From Gymnogyps californianus (Eukaryota > Chordata > Aves > Accipitriformes > Cathartidae), in contig NC_059482.1 of the NCBI RefSeq assembly GCF_018139145.2, positions 22,839,332-22,903,331 on the forward strand: a stretch of DNA of 64,000 bases, written 5' to 3'. The notes below the pieces were generated by a model that did not search any database, was not told the DNA's origin, and saw only the letters and a list, made by a program, of their open reading frames with translations. This document shows positions 51,601 to 58,130 of the stretch, piece by piece. Both the position numbers and the translations under genes were made by a program. Position 1 is the first letter of the stretch; each line of letters begins with the position of its first letter.

Positions 51601-54600
51601 GTCTATCAGGCAGAACATGCCAAATTGGTTGGGAAAAGTATTCTTTTCCAAAAAAGGATGTGTAAGAGACCTCCCATGAAAGAAACTTACCTCCACACAA
51701 ATGACTGAAGTCGTAGCTCTTTTCTTACACAAGCAATCCCAGCAGACCAGAAAAACACCAAAGAACAGGTACAAAGAACTTACCAGGTTCAAGGAGCAAA
51801 TAGTCCTGGATCAGAAAGACTAGGCTGGTAATTCAGGTTTACTGAATCAAGTGCCAGACCAAAGGGTTCTTGAAGGGTCATTTCTAACCCTCATGCCTGC
51901 AGAGAGATCTCTGAAGTCCAGCAACACAGTGGTTAGCTGCAACGTTAGGGGTTGGCTGGAAATAATACATTTGTTACTTTCCAAAACTGGCTTCTGACTG
52001 AGACCTGACCTCAAACTCCAGGTGTTTGAGTAACTGAGCTATGAAATTGTGCAGCTGTGCCTACAGGATTCCCCCTATTTTTCCCTTGGTCAACTAGGCA
52101 CATAGAAGTTTACAGCACTCAAGTTTTGCGTAAAGCAATCATTTGTTCAGAGCTTGAGCTCTGCTTTGAAGAGTGCATGTGCCCTAACTTCATATATTTG
52201 GCCTAGCACAAGTTGCATGGTGGCCTCCATGCCTTCTGAAAGGCTTTTAGAAGGGGACAGATGTAACAGGGGGGGAAGGAGACTCCTCTCTATTTCACTA
52301 GCAAGGTAAATAGTTGACGATCCCCACTGGAGAGCATGCCCACTCCATCTGCACTTACACATCAGTACACTGAAGTCAAAGCCTCCTGTCTCAGAAAAAT
52401 CCTCGCTTGAAATTTTCACTGGTTTTGAAAACTGAAATTTCGTATACTGTTGCCAGGTAACAACTGCTGCCGAGCTCTTGCAAAATGGCTGCTCCCAGGA
52501 CCAGAAGCTCCACTGTTACTGGCACACGTAACAAACCTAAACATAACTGTGGGCAAGAGGCACGTCCTTTGAAAGTAAGGCAACCTTTCAATTACCCAAT
52601 AGGCTTTAACACATCAGGATGAGTGCTGCTGCCTACAAAAATAACTGCAACTATTATTTATTTGCTAGAAGTATATTTAAAACTTGCCGGTTTGTGAACA
52701 GAGTCATTAAATCAGCAACTACGCTATGGACACAAAAAGCCTGTGCAGCGACAGGGTATCCCGACGCAGAGGCCATTTGGCCGCTCACCTCAGTTTACCT
52801 GCACTGCATGAAGAAAACAGCAGTGGCACTCATGCAGCGCAAGGAAACTTCAGGCCAGGGAACGCGATCCTGTAACCACCTAAGGCATTTGTGCTGTGCT
52901 TGCTGTTGCAAGATTAAGATGCATCCCTTATTCCTATAGCATTTGGTGGGTGCTTGTCCAGTTGCAGCTACTTCCAGTGACTGCAATTCATCCTTTGCGA
53001 CCAAAAGCAGGAAAATATTCACTACAGAAAAAGCATCCAGGCTGCCAGAGAAAGACAATATGTTCTTTGCTCTATTTGCAGCAACAGGAATGCCTCACAT
53101 AAGTATTTCTGCTCTTTTATGGACAGCAGGACAGTGACGTTCGCTCCATGGGAAAGGGAAGGAGGAAACACTCCCCAGAGGCTAATGGGCACCAGAACAG
53201 TACACCAAAGTTCAGGAATGGGGCTTAGCCCATCACTGTCTTAGCGGGAGCCAGACAAGCACAGATGCTGCCTGCACACAGTCCTGAAGGCACAAAAGAA
53301 GGGAAGAGGCTCAGTGTTTAGTAGGTACATGAACAAAACCAAAACGTTAACGTAGATTAGTAGATCTAGGCCTTCAAAGGGAAAGAAGTGCAGTCATATT
53401 CATTACGTTTTCAAAGAGCAGGAAAGCAGGAGCAATCAGAGCTGAGATACTGAACTCTTCCTGCTCCCCCCCCCCGCCCCCGCATCAGGGACGCTACTTT
53501 GTACTAAACAGTGACGTCCCTGATAAACGCCACACGAGCAGGGTGAGCCCACGTAACACTTCGTTATCAGCAGAGATTTCAGCACGAATTGAAGGATCCT
53601 GCCCACAGCCCCAACAGGGACTCTCCTCCAGAGCACGCTGGCATTGACGGCCCGTCTACGTGCCCCATCTGGGAGGTCCATGGTTTGATGGTGCAGATCC
53701 CCATTGCTGAGGGCATGGCATCAAAAAAGCGCAAGGGCTACTGAAGCAATGGATGATGTTTGCCAAAACCAGGAGAAAACTGTGTCAAGAGAGACTTCGG
53801 TGGTGGATCGCATTTTTACAGTCACCAAACCCAGCAGAACTAATAAAGTATTGTGACAGTTGTAGCCTCTTTAGAGCAGGGAGTGTTTCTTGTCACCTGC
53901 CTGGACAGCACCCAGAATAACATAATGCTGCTCATAGCTACACGCACCTAGTACTGCAAAACTTTCTTCGTGGCAATTACCTTGGAAAGCAGCTACACTA
54001 GTCTCTGCTGGGTATTAAAATCTGTAAGTGAAACCCAGGGTATAACGGAAACTGGAACTAGAGAGGACCTTGACTGCAGCAACTTTATGCCCGACAAGAC
54101 TAGCCCTACACAGGCAATTCATGAGGCTGCTTTTATTCTCTTTCAAAAGCCTTGAAGGATCCCCCAGTTTCCCTCTCCTCTGACATCCTAACAGGATTTT
54201 CAGAGGCTTTCAGTTAACAAACATGTACTCTTGCTCTTCGCTTTATTATGTCCAGTTCTTTCAAGTCTACTTGCTATTAGCCAGGCAGCGATTTCTGCTG
54301 AGAACAACCACAGGTTCCTTACTGCTTGACTTACTGTCCATTTGCTCCTTTTCCTCTCAACTGCCTTCTTGTGCGCTAGAGCTGACAGAGAAGGTATAAA
54401 GAGAACGAATAGGAAAGAAGAAAAATGAAAAGAAATAAGCCATACTCAGTAAATAACTCCTTTGCTTCAACCAGCAAGAGAAGCTGCTTCAGGAGAAAGT
54501 CAAGTCACCTTGAGAGAACAGAAACAACTCCAACCATTTCCCAACCATGATACATCCTTTCAGTTCAGAAACTGCTTGTGAAACAAGTGTTCCCCATCTC

Positions 54601-56100
54601 TGCACTGAGTTCTCCTTTCAGTCTTTCAAGTACAGAGCGCTGCACTGTGAAGGAAAAATGTATTTTCTTATAAGATTCATAATCCGGGAGCACCCAAGTG
54701 CTCCAGAAACAAGAGAAACTACTTCAAGTAACGAGAAGTTTCTCTATGGGTAGTAAAAACTAACGAAGCTGGCTTCCTGTAGGTTTGCTCCATCACCTCA
54801 TGCGCCTCTACACCCCTCCCACAACAATCCTGCATCCAACCTCTCATCCTTTTGGCCAAGCAAAAGGCAGCACACGCGGCAGTTGCTTTGGAGGTAGCAC
54901 ATTCATACTGACTCTCAGGACGCTTAAAAGCTACGTTATTCCTGCTTTTCCCTCAACAGGAGCACAACATGGAAATAAATTCTGTCCTATACACAAGGGC
55001 TGGTTTTTTTGCAAAACATTCATGGTCTCAGCCTCCTTCAGACCATTACCTCATCAGGTTTGACTGAAACACCATGCTAGGTTCAAAAAGCTATAAGGAG
55101 GGTTGAGAGAGATGCTAGGCTACAGGGGAGCGGGAACACGTTTTATACGGCTGACTCCTAAGCCTGCTGCTGTTCACCACTGCTATTTTTACAGGCAGAA
55201 GGGAGTCCACTGAACTCTGAGCAGAGAAGTACAATAGCTGAAAGCAAAGGGAGAAGACTCACAACCACTTTAACAGAGATATTTGTGATCCCATTTCACA
55301 TTCAAATAAGAAGGAGAGCGAAAAGTTTGTGGGAAGGGTGGAGAGGGCACTGATCTCAGAGAGGCCTGATAGCCCTGTCCGCTGAGCCCAGCGAGACACC
55401 TGGGAAAAACTCGAGGTATTCTTAACAAAGGAGGGAGACGTGGGTCGAGGAGGTCGGTGCTGTTCAGTTCTCAGCGGCAACATCTCAGATAAAACGAGCC
55501 CAGAGACCCGCGGCAGCAGCGACCTTTGGGTCCGAACTGCTCCGGCTCTGCTCAGCGACAAGAATCCTCTCCCACAAGCGAGGGTCCTCAAGTTGAGTCG
55601 CTGGCTCCTCTCCTTACCCGGCTGGTACCCACCTCGCCGCTGGCTCCCGGGCTCTTCGGGGAGAGAGGCAGGGCCGAGCGGGACACCCCCCCCCCAGCCC
55701 TGGGCGGGACGGAGCCGGCGGAGGGCGATGCCACCGGCGCCCCGAGGGGGAGACGGGCCCGGCCTGGCCCAGCCCCGGAGCGCGGCCGCCTGACAGACGG
55801 CGGAGCGCCGGTGCACCGCCTGAGGAGGGTCCCGCAGCCCCGGCCCAGGACAGGACAGCGCGGCCGCCGGCCCTGTGCGGCGGCCCCGCCCCGGCCAGGC
55901 CCACCGGCGGCGGCCTGCCTGCGCCCCCTCGGTCCCGGCCCCTCACCTCCCGGCCGGTCCAGCTTGAGGATGTCCCGCAGGTGCTGGGTCGCGTCCTCGA
56001 TGTCGATGCTGGAGGAGGAGGCCATGGGGCCCGGCCCGCTTCCCGCCGCCGCCCGCACAACCGCCACCGCGCTGCCCCGACCCGGCCCGCCGCCCACGCT
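17830..56100 (-). CDS. EDC4: EDC4, enhancer of mRNA decapping 4 (Ge-1/Hedls), complete gene with a frameshift in exon 20
   Basis: This is the gene-level entry. EDC4 is the P-body scaffold that links DCP1/DCP2 decapping enzymes and promotes 5'-3' mRNA decay. Twenty-nine coding exons join from the ATG at 56025 to TAG at 18656-18658; each is listed separately. Residue order: short acidic N-terminus (1-26), WD40 beta-propeller (about 120-450), Ser/Pro-rich low-complexity linker (about 510-880), basic patch, then the alpha-helical, coiled-coil C-terminal half (about 940-1399) that mediates oligomerisation and decapping-factor binding. The predicted length is 1399 residues if exon 20 were in frame, close to the recalled human 1401. 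Splice phases agree at every junction except exon 20, which is one base short (see that entry). Intron 22 looks U12-type. The first exon lies in a CpG island. NUTF2 is upstream and NRN1L downstream, both in the same orientation. Confidence 0.97.
17849..17854 (-). terminator. EDC4 probable polyadenylation signal AATAAA
   Basis: The minus strand reads AATAAA about 800 bases past the EDC4 stop. An A-rich stretch follows immediately. It implies a 3' UTR of roughly 0.8 kb and cleavage about 0.5 kb upstream of the NRN1L start. Confidence 0.6.
18656..18848 (-). CDS. EDC4: EDC4 exon 29 (residues 1336-1399, stop)
   Basis: The acceptor is CTCTCCTTCAG|T. It encodes YLEEAVMHLDHSDPITRDHM onward and ends LVTPGMT-stop, the end of the conserved C-terminal domain. 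Confidence 0.97.
20261..20424 (-). CDS. EDC4: EDC4 exon 28 (residues 1282-1336)
   Basis: The acceptor is CCTTGCAG|G and the donor AA|GTGAGT. It encodes ALTAADLNLVLYVCETVD and PCPLSQPVLLSLIQQL, helices of the C-terminal domain. Confidence 0.97.
21168..21387 (-). CDS. EDC4: EDC4 exon 27 (residues 1208-1281)
   Basis: The acceptor is TTTTTTTAG|C and the donor CAG|GTACCT. It encodes MQESILAQVQRVIKGEV and HILQLLQQGHLNQAFQQ. Confidence 0.97.
22669..22855 (-). CDS. EDC4: EDC4 exon 26 (residues 1146-1208)
   Basis: The acceptor is CATTGCAG|A and the donor AA|GTAAGT. It is a helical segment with IQQLETHLKNKKVREQEARD and AEVQHQLHIIVG. Confidence 0.96.
24065..24230 (-). CDS. EDC4: EDC4 exon 25 (residues 1091-1146)
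   Basis: The acceptor is CTTGTAAG|A and the donor T|GTGAGT. It encodes ADTLQGPIQSAYREAFQSVV and LPAFEKSCQSMFQQIND. Confidence 0.97.
24920..25035 (-). CDS. EDC4: EDC4 exon 24 (residues 1052-1090)
   Basis: The acceptor is TGCCTAG|G and the donor AAG|GTAAGG. It encodes DPITGQLSNTIAAKLTAVEG and ends KLVKSK. Confidence 0.95.
25175..25345 (+). mobile_element. CR1-like 3' fragment in EDC4 intron 23
   Basis: The stretch 'ttggatgttaggagaaactt' followed by 'gaggctgtggaatctccagc' and 'cttgaaggttttcaagactt' is the typical end of the CR1 ORF2 region and its 3' tail, in sense orientation and truncated at the 5' side. Confidence 0.85.
25741..25896 (-). CDS. EDC4: EDC4 exon 23 (residues 1000-1052), after the U12-like intron
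   Basis: The acceptor is CTCATTAG|A and the donor T|GTGAGT. It encodes coiled-coil GQLQEHLSQQLSQSL and RLERTIREEMKKTVPQ. The acceptor lacks a normal polypyrimidine tract but has CTCCTTAAC about 16 bases upstream, a minor-spliceosome branch site. Confidence 0.95.
26640..26765 (+). mobile_element. Avian dispersed repeat, copy 2, in EDC4 intron 22
   Basis: It contains 'aaaacatcagtgtgttatca', 'ggtcacaaatccaaaacata' and 'ttaactccatcccagccaaa', a motif string seen widely in bird genomes. It is related to 8912-8976. The element class was not assigned. Confidence 0.6.
27742..27922 (-). CDS. EDC4: EDC4 exon 22 (residues 940-1000), U12-like donor
   Basis: It encodes FQDELMCILRNQQRELSELR and GHVERVIDSQQEQE, the start of the coiled coil. 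The donor is C|GTATCCTTG, a near match to the U12-type 5' splice site. Confidence 0.96.
28916..28952 (-). CDS. EDC4: EDC4 exon 21, 37-nt small exon (residues 927-939)
   Basis: The acceptor is TATTTCCAG|G and the donor CAG|GTGAGT. It encodes DVNQSPRACNNQ. Its existence rests on splice sites and on phases that fit exon 22 exactly. This stretch is poorly conserved relative to the recalled human protein. Confidence 0.8.
30262..30413 (-). pseudogene. EDC4: EDC4 exon 20 with a one-base deletion (residues 876-927)
   Basis: The acceptor is CTTCATAG|T and the donor GG|GTACGC. The exon starts in frame as DHDDEVASLAS... to KDWKAKASP, then the conserved SPKLKRKGKKDDG continues one frame over. The shift falls at the C5 run (plus-strand G at 30305-30309), where six C would keep the frame. 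As given, translation stops at TAA (30287-30289). Flanking exons demand a length that is a multiple of three (153), but 152 are present. Either an assembly error in a homopolymer or a real frameshift; the former is likelier because all later exons are intact. Skipping this exon would keep the frame. Confidence 0.9.
31411..31512 (-). CDS. EDC4: EDC4 exon 19 (residues 842-876)
   Basis: The acceptor is TCTCCTCTAG|C and the donor AAAG|GTACCA, a weak donor. It encodes EEKHKSSSYHRHSYHLLQ and DSQDASAEQ. Confidence 0.94.
33220..33683 (-). CDS. EDC4: EDC4 exon 18, largest exon (residues 688-842)
   Basis: The acceptor is TTGAATTCAG|G and the donor AG|GTAATC. This is the linker region, with RSPDVISSASTAMSQDIPEI, DSMASAASALHLLSPR and APSLLETALTQE. 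It is Ser-rich with SP motifs typical of regulated phosphorylation. Confidence 0.97.
34435..34588 (-). CDS. EDC4: EDC4 exon 17 (residues 636-687)
   Basis: The acceptor is TTTTCTGCAG|G and the donor CCA|GTAAGG. It encodes PSEDLTVSPKMQLDASLTL, a six-Ser run and LPDKLTPKAPVP. Confidence 0.95.
35398..35486 (-). CDS. EDC4: EDC4 exon 16 (residues 607-636)
   Basis: The acceptor is TTTCTTACAG|A and the donor AG|GTAAAT. It encodes SSLTAVTAMSSTSVTDASMP. The long polyserine run recalled in human EDC4 is much shorter here. Confidence 0.94.
37809..37996 (-). CDS. EDC4: EDC4 exon 15 (residues 544-606)
   Basis: The acceptor is CCTTTCCAG|A and the donor CAG|GTAACC. It encodes HGSQPDLRRIADLPVPADFL and PKLMTPDAFMTPSTSLQQ. 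Confidence 0.97.
38664..38755 (-). CDS. EDC4: EDC4 exon 14 (residues 513-544)
   Basis: The acceptor is TTTTTTTCAG|G and the donor TTTG|GTGAGC. It encodes ALQDVQIRFQPLHSPDMS, leaving the beta-propeller. Confidence 0.96.
39203..39275 (-). CDS. EDC4: EDC4 exon 13 (residues 489-513)
   Basis: The acceptor is CTTACTTCCAG|A and the donor AA|GTGAGT. It encodes GAGAVESAAGVLIKLFCVHT. Confidence 0.96.
40740..41035 (+). mobile_element. CR1-like fragment in EDC4 intron 12
   Basis: It contains 'ggtcggatattaggaacaca', 'tagtcctgcttcaagcagca' and 'ggttggaccagagacttcca', the 3' end signature of avian CR1, about 300 bases and diverged. Confidence 0.8.
41154..41334 (-). CDS. EDC4: EDC4 exon 12 (residues 429-489)
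   Basis: The acceptor is TTCTTCCAG|G and the donor GTAG|GTAGGT. It encodes VLYVMELMQNQEEG, SSISEFLLTHPVLSFGIQ and CRLRHTEVLPAEEEND. Confidence 0.97.
41802..41904 (-). CDS. EDC4: EDC4 exon 11 (residues 394-428)
   Basis: The acceptor is GGATCTAG|C and the donor AAA|GTAGGT. It encodes FSPDIFSSMSILPSLKVCLD and AEYLILSDVQRK, a late propeller blade. Confidence 0.96.
42958..43053 (-). CDS. EDC4: EDC4 exon 10 (residues 362-394)
   Basis: The acceptor is GTGCCTGCAG|A and the donor CG|GTAGGT. It encodes VPFWRFLITGADQNRELKMW and CTVSWTCLQT. A longer open frame overlaps it in another frame and is a shadow. Confidence 0.96.
43611..43694 (-). CDS. EDC4: EDC4 exon 9 (residues 334-362)
   Basis: The acceptor is TTTCCTAG|G and the donor CAGA|GTAAGT. 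It encodes CLHEWKPHDGRPLSCLLFCD. Confidence 0.96.
44270..44379 (-). CDS. EDC4: EDC4 exon 8 (residues 298-334)
   Basis: The acceptor is CTGTGTAG|T and the donor AAG|GTAACT. It encodes CLSEGALSPDGTVLATASHD and KFWQIYIEGQDEP, a classic WD repeat. Confidence 0.97.
44551..44860 (-). pseudogene. Possible retroposed cDNA fragment in EDC4 intron 7 (source unknown)
   Basis: Read on the minus strand, the segment is AT-rich but codon-like, with interrupted stretches such as KETAGKSPISLLERDDDKVI and TKRAPFITGVTVGTVAAQP separated by a stop. It ends in a run of A (plus-strand T at about 44551-44560). Interrupted frames plus a 3' A-tail fit a processed pseudogene. I do not recognise the parent gene. Confidence 0.35.
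45280..45384 (-). CDS. EDC4: EDC4 exon 7 (residues 263-297)
   Basis: The acceptor is TTTGTTTTCCAG|G and the donor ACG|GTATAA, a weak donor. It encodes AEVWDLDIIRTNNSSWPVEV and EGFIVVKGHST. Confidence 0.96.
45926..46073 (-). CDS. EDC4: EDC4 exon 6 (residues 213-262)
   Basis: The acceptor is GGTGATCAG|A, with TTTCTTAAC upstream instead of a pyrimidine tract. The donor is AGG|GTAAGG. It encodes EEILVNIKRPDNTPL, RRIIWCPFIPDD and LALLHEDR. Confidence 0.97.
47146..47335 (-). CDS. EDC4: EDC4 exon 5 (residues 150-213)
   Basis: The acceptor is TCTTCTGCAG|C and the donor CA|GTATCT. It encodes SNGSAMVRVLSVSTAERTLL and ADLAFAHLNSNQLACLDEAG. Confidence 0.97.
48880..48979 (-). CDS. EDC4: EDC4 exon 4 (residues 117-150)
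   Basis: The acceptor is CTCCTGAGCAG|G and the donor AGAG|GTGAGA. It encodes VKIQPVARYDWEQKYYYGNL and IAVSNSYLAYAIR. Confidence 0.97.
50118..50229 (-). CDS. EDC4: EDC4 exon 3 (residues 79-116)
   Basis: The acceptor is TTTTTCTTAAAAG|C and the donor AAG|GTAAGG. It encodes CLSGDDSSTCVVISAKDVEI and VASSDSSITSKARGSNK. An 18-C run sits 20-37 bases upstream of the acceptor. Confidence 0.95.
50249..50266. repeat. G18 homopolymer (C18 on the EDC4 sense strand)
   Basis: There are eighteen G in a row on the plus strand. On the transcript this is a pure C tract immediately upstream of the exon 3 acceptor. Confidence 0.95.
51345..51501 (-). CDS. EDC4: EDC4 exon 2 (residues 27-79)
   Basis: The acceptor is TTTTCCCTAG|G and the donor GTCAT|GTACGT. 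It encodes YNGDLNGLLVPDP and LQEKQVI. Reading past the donor would end within a few residues. Confidence 0.96.
51502..55946 (-). other. EDC4 intron 1 (4.4 kb)
   Basis: This is the largest EDC4 intron. It contains a C/G-rich homopolymer-like stretch near 53467-53482. Overlapping open frames on both strands at about 53440-53750 have no splice support. No conserved exon is recognised. Confidence 0.65.
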
Positions 56101-56400
56101 TCCGCCTCCGGTCCGGGCCCTTGGTGCGCCGGGCGGAAACCGCTGCCGGGACGGAGGGTTCCGGGTGCGGCGGGGGCGGAGCCAGCCCGGCTCCGGGCGG
56201 GGCGGGCGGCAGGGCCGGGACCGGGGGGCTCTCCCCCGCCGCCCCCTTCCGCCTCCCCGCGGGGCCGGGACGCCGCTGGCCCCGCCGGGGCAGCCGGGCT
56301 GCCCGCTGCCACCAGCCCGGGCGCTGAGGGGGAAGCAGCCCGCTGCCGCAGGCCTCAAGGGCCTACACCGGCCCCGGCCCCCTCGGGGCATCTTCTCGAT
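55600..56400. promoter_or_regulatory. CpG island promoter of EDC4
   Basis: This is an extremely CG-rich block around exon 1, with no TATA box and GGGGCGG-type Sp1 motifs (for example 56170-56210). It contains a GCGGAAAC element near 56133 that could bind an ETS factor. The transcription start is expected just right of 56025. Long open frames on both strands are compositional artefacts. Confidence 0.75.
55947..56025 (-). CDS. EDC4: EDC4 exon 1, coding part (residues 1-26)
   Basis: The ATG at 56023-56025 opens MASSSSIDIEDATQHLRDIL, matching the conserved N-terminus of the family. The donor is GGAG|GTGAGG. Confidence 0.97.
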
Positions 56401-58130
56401 GGCCCTGGTGTTACGGCCAATATGAATTCCCACTAGGTTCAATGCCATGAGGCGATACCTGAAGTCTCGCTCATAAAGGTTTAAGACTGGTTGTTTAGGG
56501 GGGGTAAAATAATCTCATACTGCTGCCCGGCCCTCCCACTGACCGCAGGCAGTTTTGCAGCCTTGGCCGTCTCTCCACACCGGCCTCCGGACTGGGGAGG
56601 TGACTGTTGGGGCTCAGTCCTAATGCTTGCACTAAACATGGGTGGGAGAAACAAGAGTGAAGAGACAGCAAATATACTGGGCCTCAAAAGCGACCTGTGG
56701 GTGTCAAAAACATTAAGCAATACCGATTTAGGGACACTGGTGTTTGTCTCCTCCAGGTAAGGAGCCGGGAGTGAGTGACCGCGGAGAAAGGCAGGAAAAA
56801 GAGCCCCAGGAAGATGTACACGTCCAAGTTCAGGGGATAACTGCTCTGAACTTGTAATGGCCTAAAAGAATCTCATTTTAGATAGTTTAAAAACTAACAC
56901 CTGCCACACATATCATTCCTTGAACCTGACTTCTAAGCAAGCTCTTGGCTTACTGAGCTCGTTATTCAAAAGACCACCCTGACCTCACGGACTAGATCCT
57001 TGTGCAGGGCAAGGTTCATAAGCCAGGCCTATTCTTAGATCCTCCCTCCCCTGCCAGGCTTTATTTAGATCTGGAGCTACAAGAGAAGGATCCTTGCTTA
57101 GCAGTGACCGTACAAAATGCCTCCTCCTACTGAATGAGCTAATCTCTTCAAGTGATTAATTTTGAGCGCGACTTTCATAGCATAGAAGCAGTGACCGGAG
57201 AACAGTCCTGCCTTTGGAACAGGGAATATGTGAGAATGCTGCAATGCCGAACAGCAGGGCCCTAACACCAGCTTCCAAGAAAGCTCCGTTCCAATTCAAG
57301 GGCCAAAGCAGCCAGATTTGAGAACCGACCAGCTTGAGCACACCCCACCCCAGGCTTTCCGGACAAGTCTCGGAAAGGGAAATGCCAAGTTCATATACTT
57401 CAAAATCAAGCCCAGCGAGGCATGCCAATCCCTTGAAAACTGGGGCCTGATAGCTTAGCGAGGTCTGAAGGTAAAGCGAATGTGATTCTGCTCCTGTGCC
57501 ATCTCATACGCTGGAAAGATTAATTTAATAAATCCCTTGACCGGTGGAATACCGCCACCCCCAGGGTGGAGGATACATGACAGCCAACCATGTTCTAAAA
57601 ACCCGCACAGCAAAGGCAGCACTACTCAAATTATAAAGAAGGGATACTAGAAAGACAAACACAGAGCACGAATCTGGCCAGGGGTTTAGAGCTGGATACA
57701 AACTCCAGGAGGGCAGCGCTGGATTGACATCCTGTGGGTCTGCCTATGAAGAATACACAGCTGTCCTGTTTAGCTTTGAGGGTGAACATAATAGATGTCA
57801 TGAAGATTAACTACAGGCTACCACGACTGTTGGTAGCCTGTCATCCTTGTGTATTATTCGAGGCATTTGCCTCGGTAAAATACAACAGCTGAGAACTAAC
57901 CTGTTGATGTTAAAAACTGAGCTAGAAGTCTCTGTTATAAAAGCTACTGAGAGGGAGGGAAAAAAAGAAGTTGTGTGGCCAAGGGCATAGCTGAACGGCC
58001 TGCGTTGGTAAAAAACTGCTCCTCAGTTTGAGAGTTTTCGGTTTGTAAACATTTCCCAACCAGGAAGATGGGGGGGTATCCAAAGCAAGCGGTACCATAT
58101 ACTCCATATCCAACTCATTAAAACAATTTA
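56401..58130. other. Intergenic spacer between NUTF2 and EDC4
   Basis: The spacer is about 1.7 kb with no supported gene on either strand. The plus-strand open frame at 56491-56760 has no domain or splice context. Confidence 0.65.

Noticed and set aside
53440..53750. Overlapping coding-looking frames on both strands in EDC4 intron 1, one ending ASKKRKGY
   Set aside because: No start codon in a sensible place, no splice sites and no recognised family. Frames of this length are expected by chance.
55526..56448. Long open frames on both strands over EDC4 exon 1
   Set aside because: They are a composition artefact of the CpG island. Only the frame beginning MASSSSIDIED at 56025 has splice and homology support.
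56491..56760. Plus-strand 89-codon frame upstream of EDC4 as a possible divergent gene
   Set aside because: No domain, no strong donor with a matching downstream exon, and low-complexity start context. A divergent transcript is possible but unsupported.
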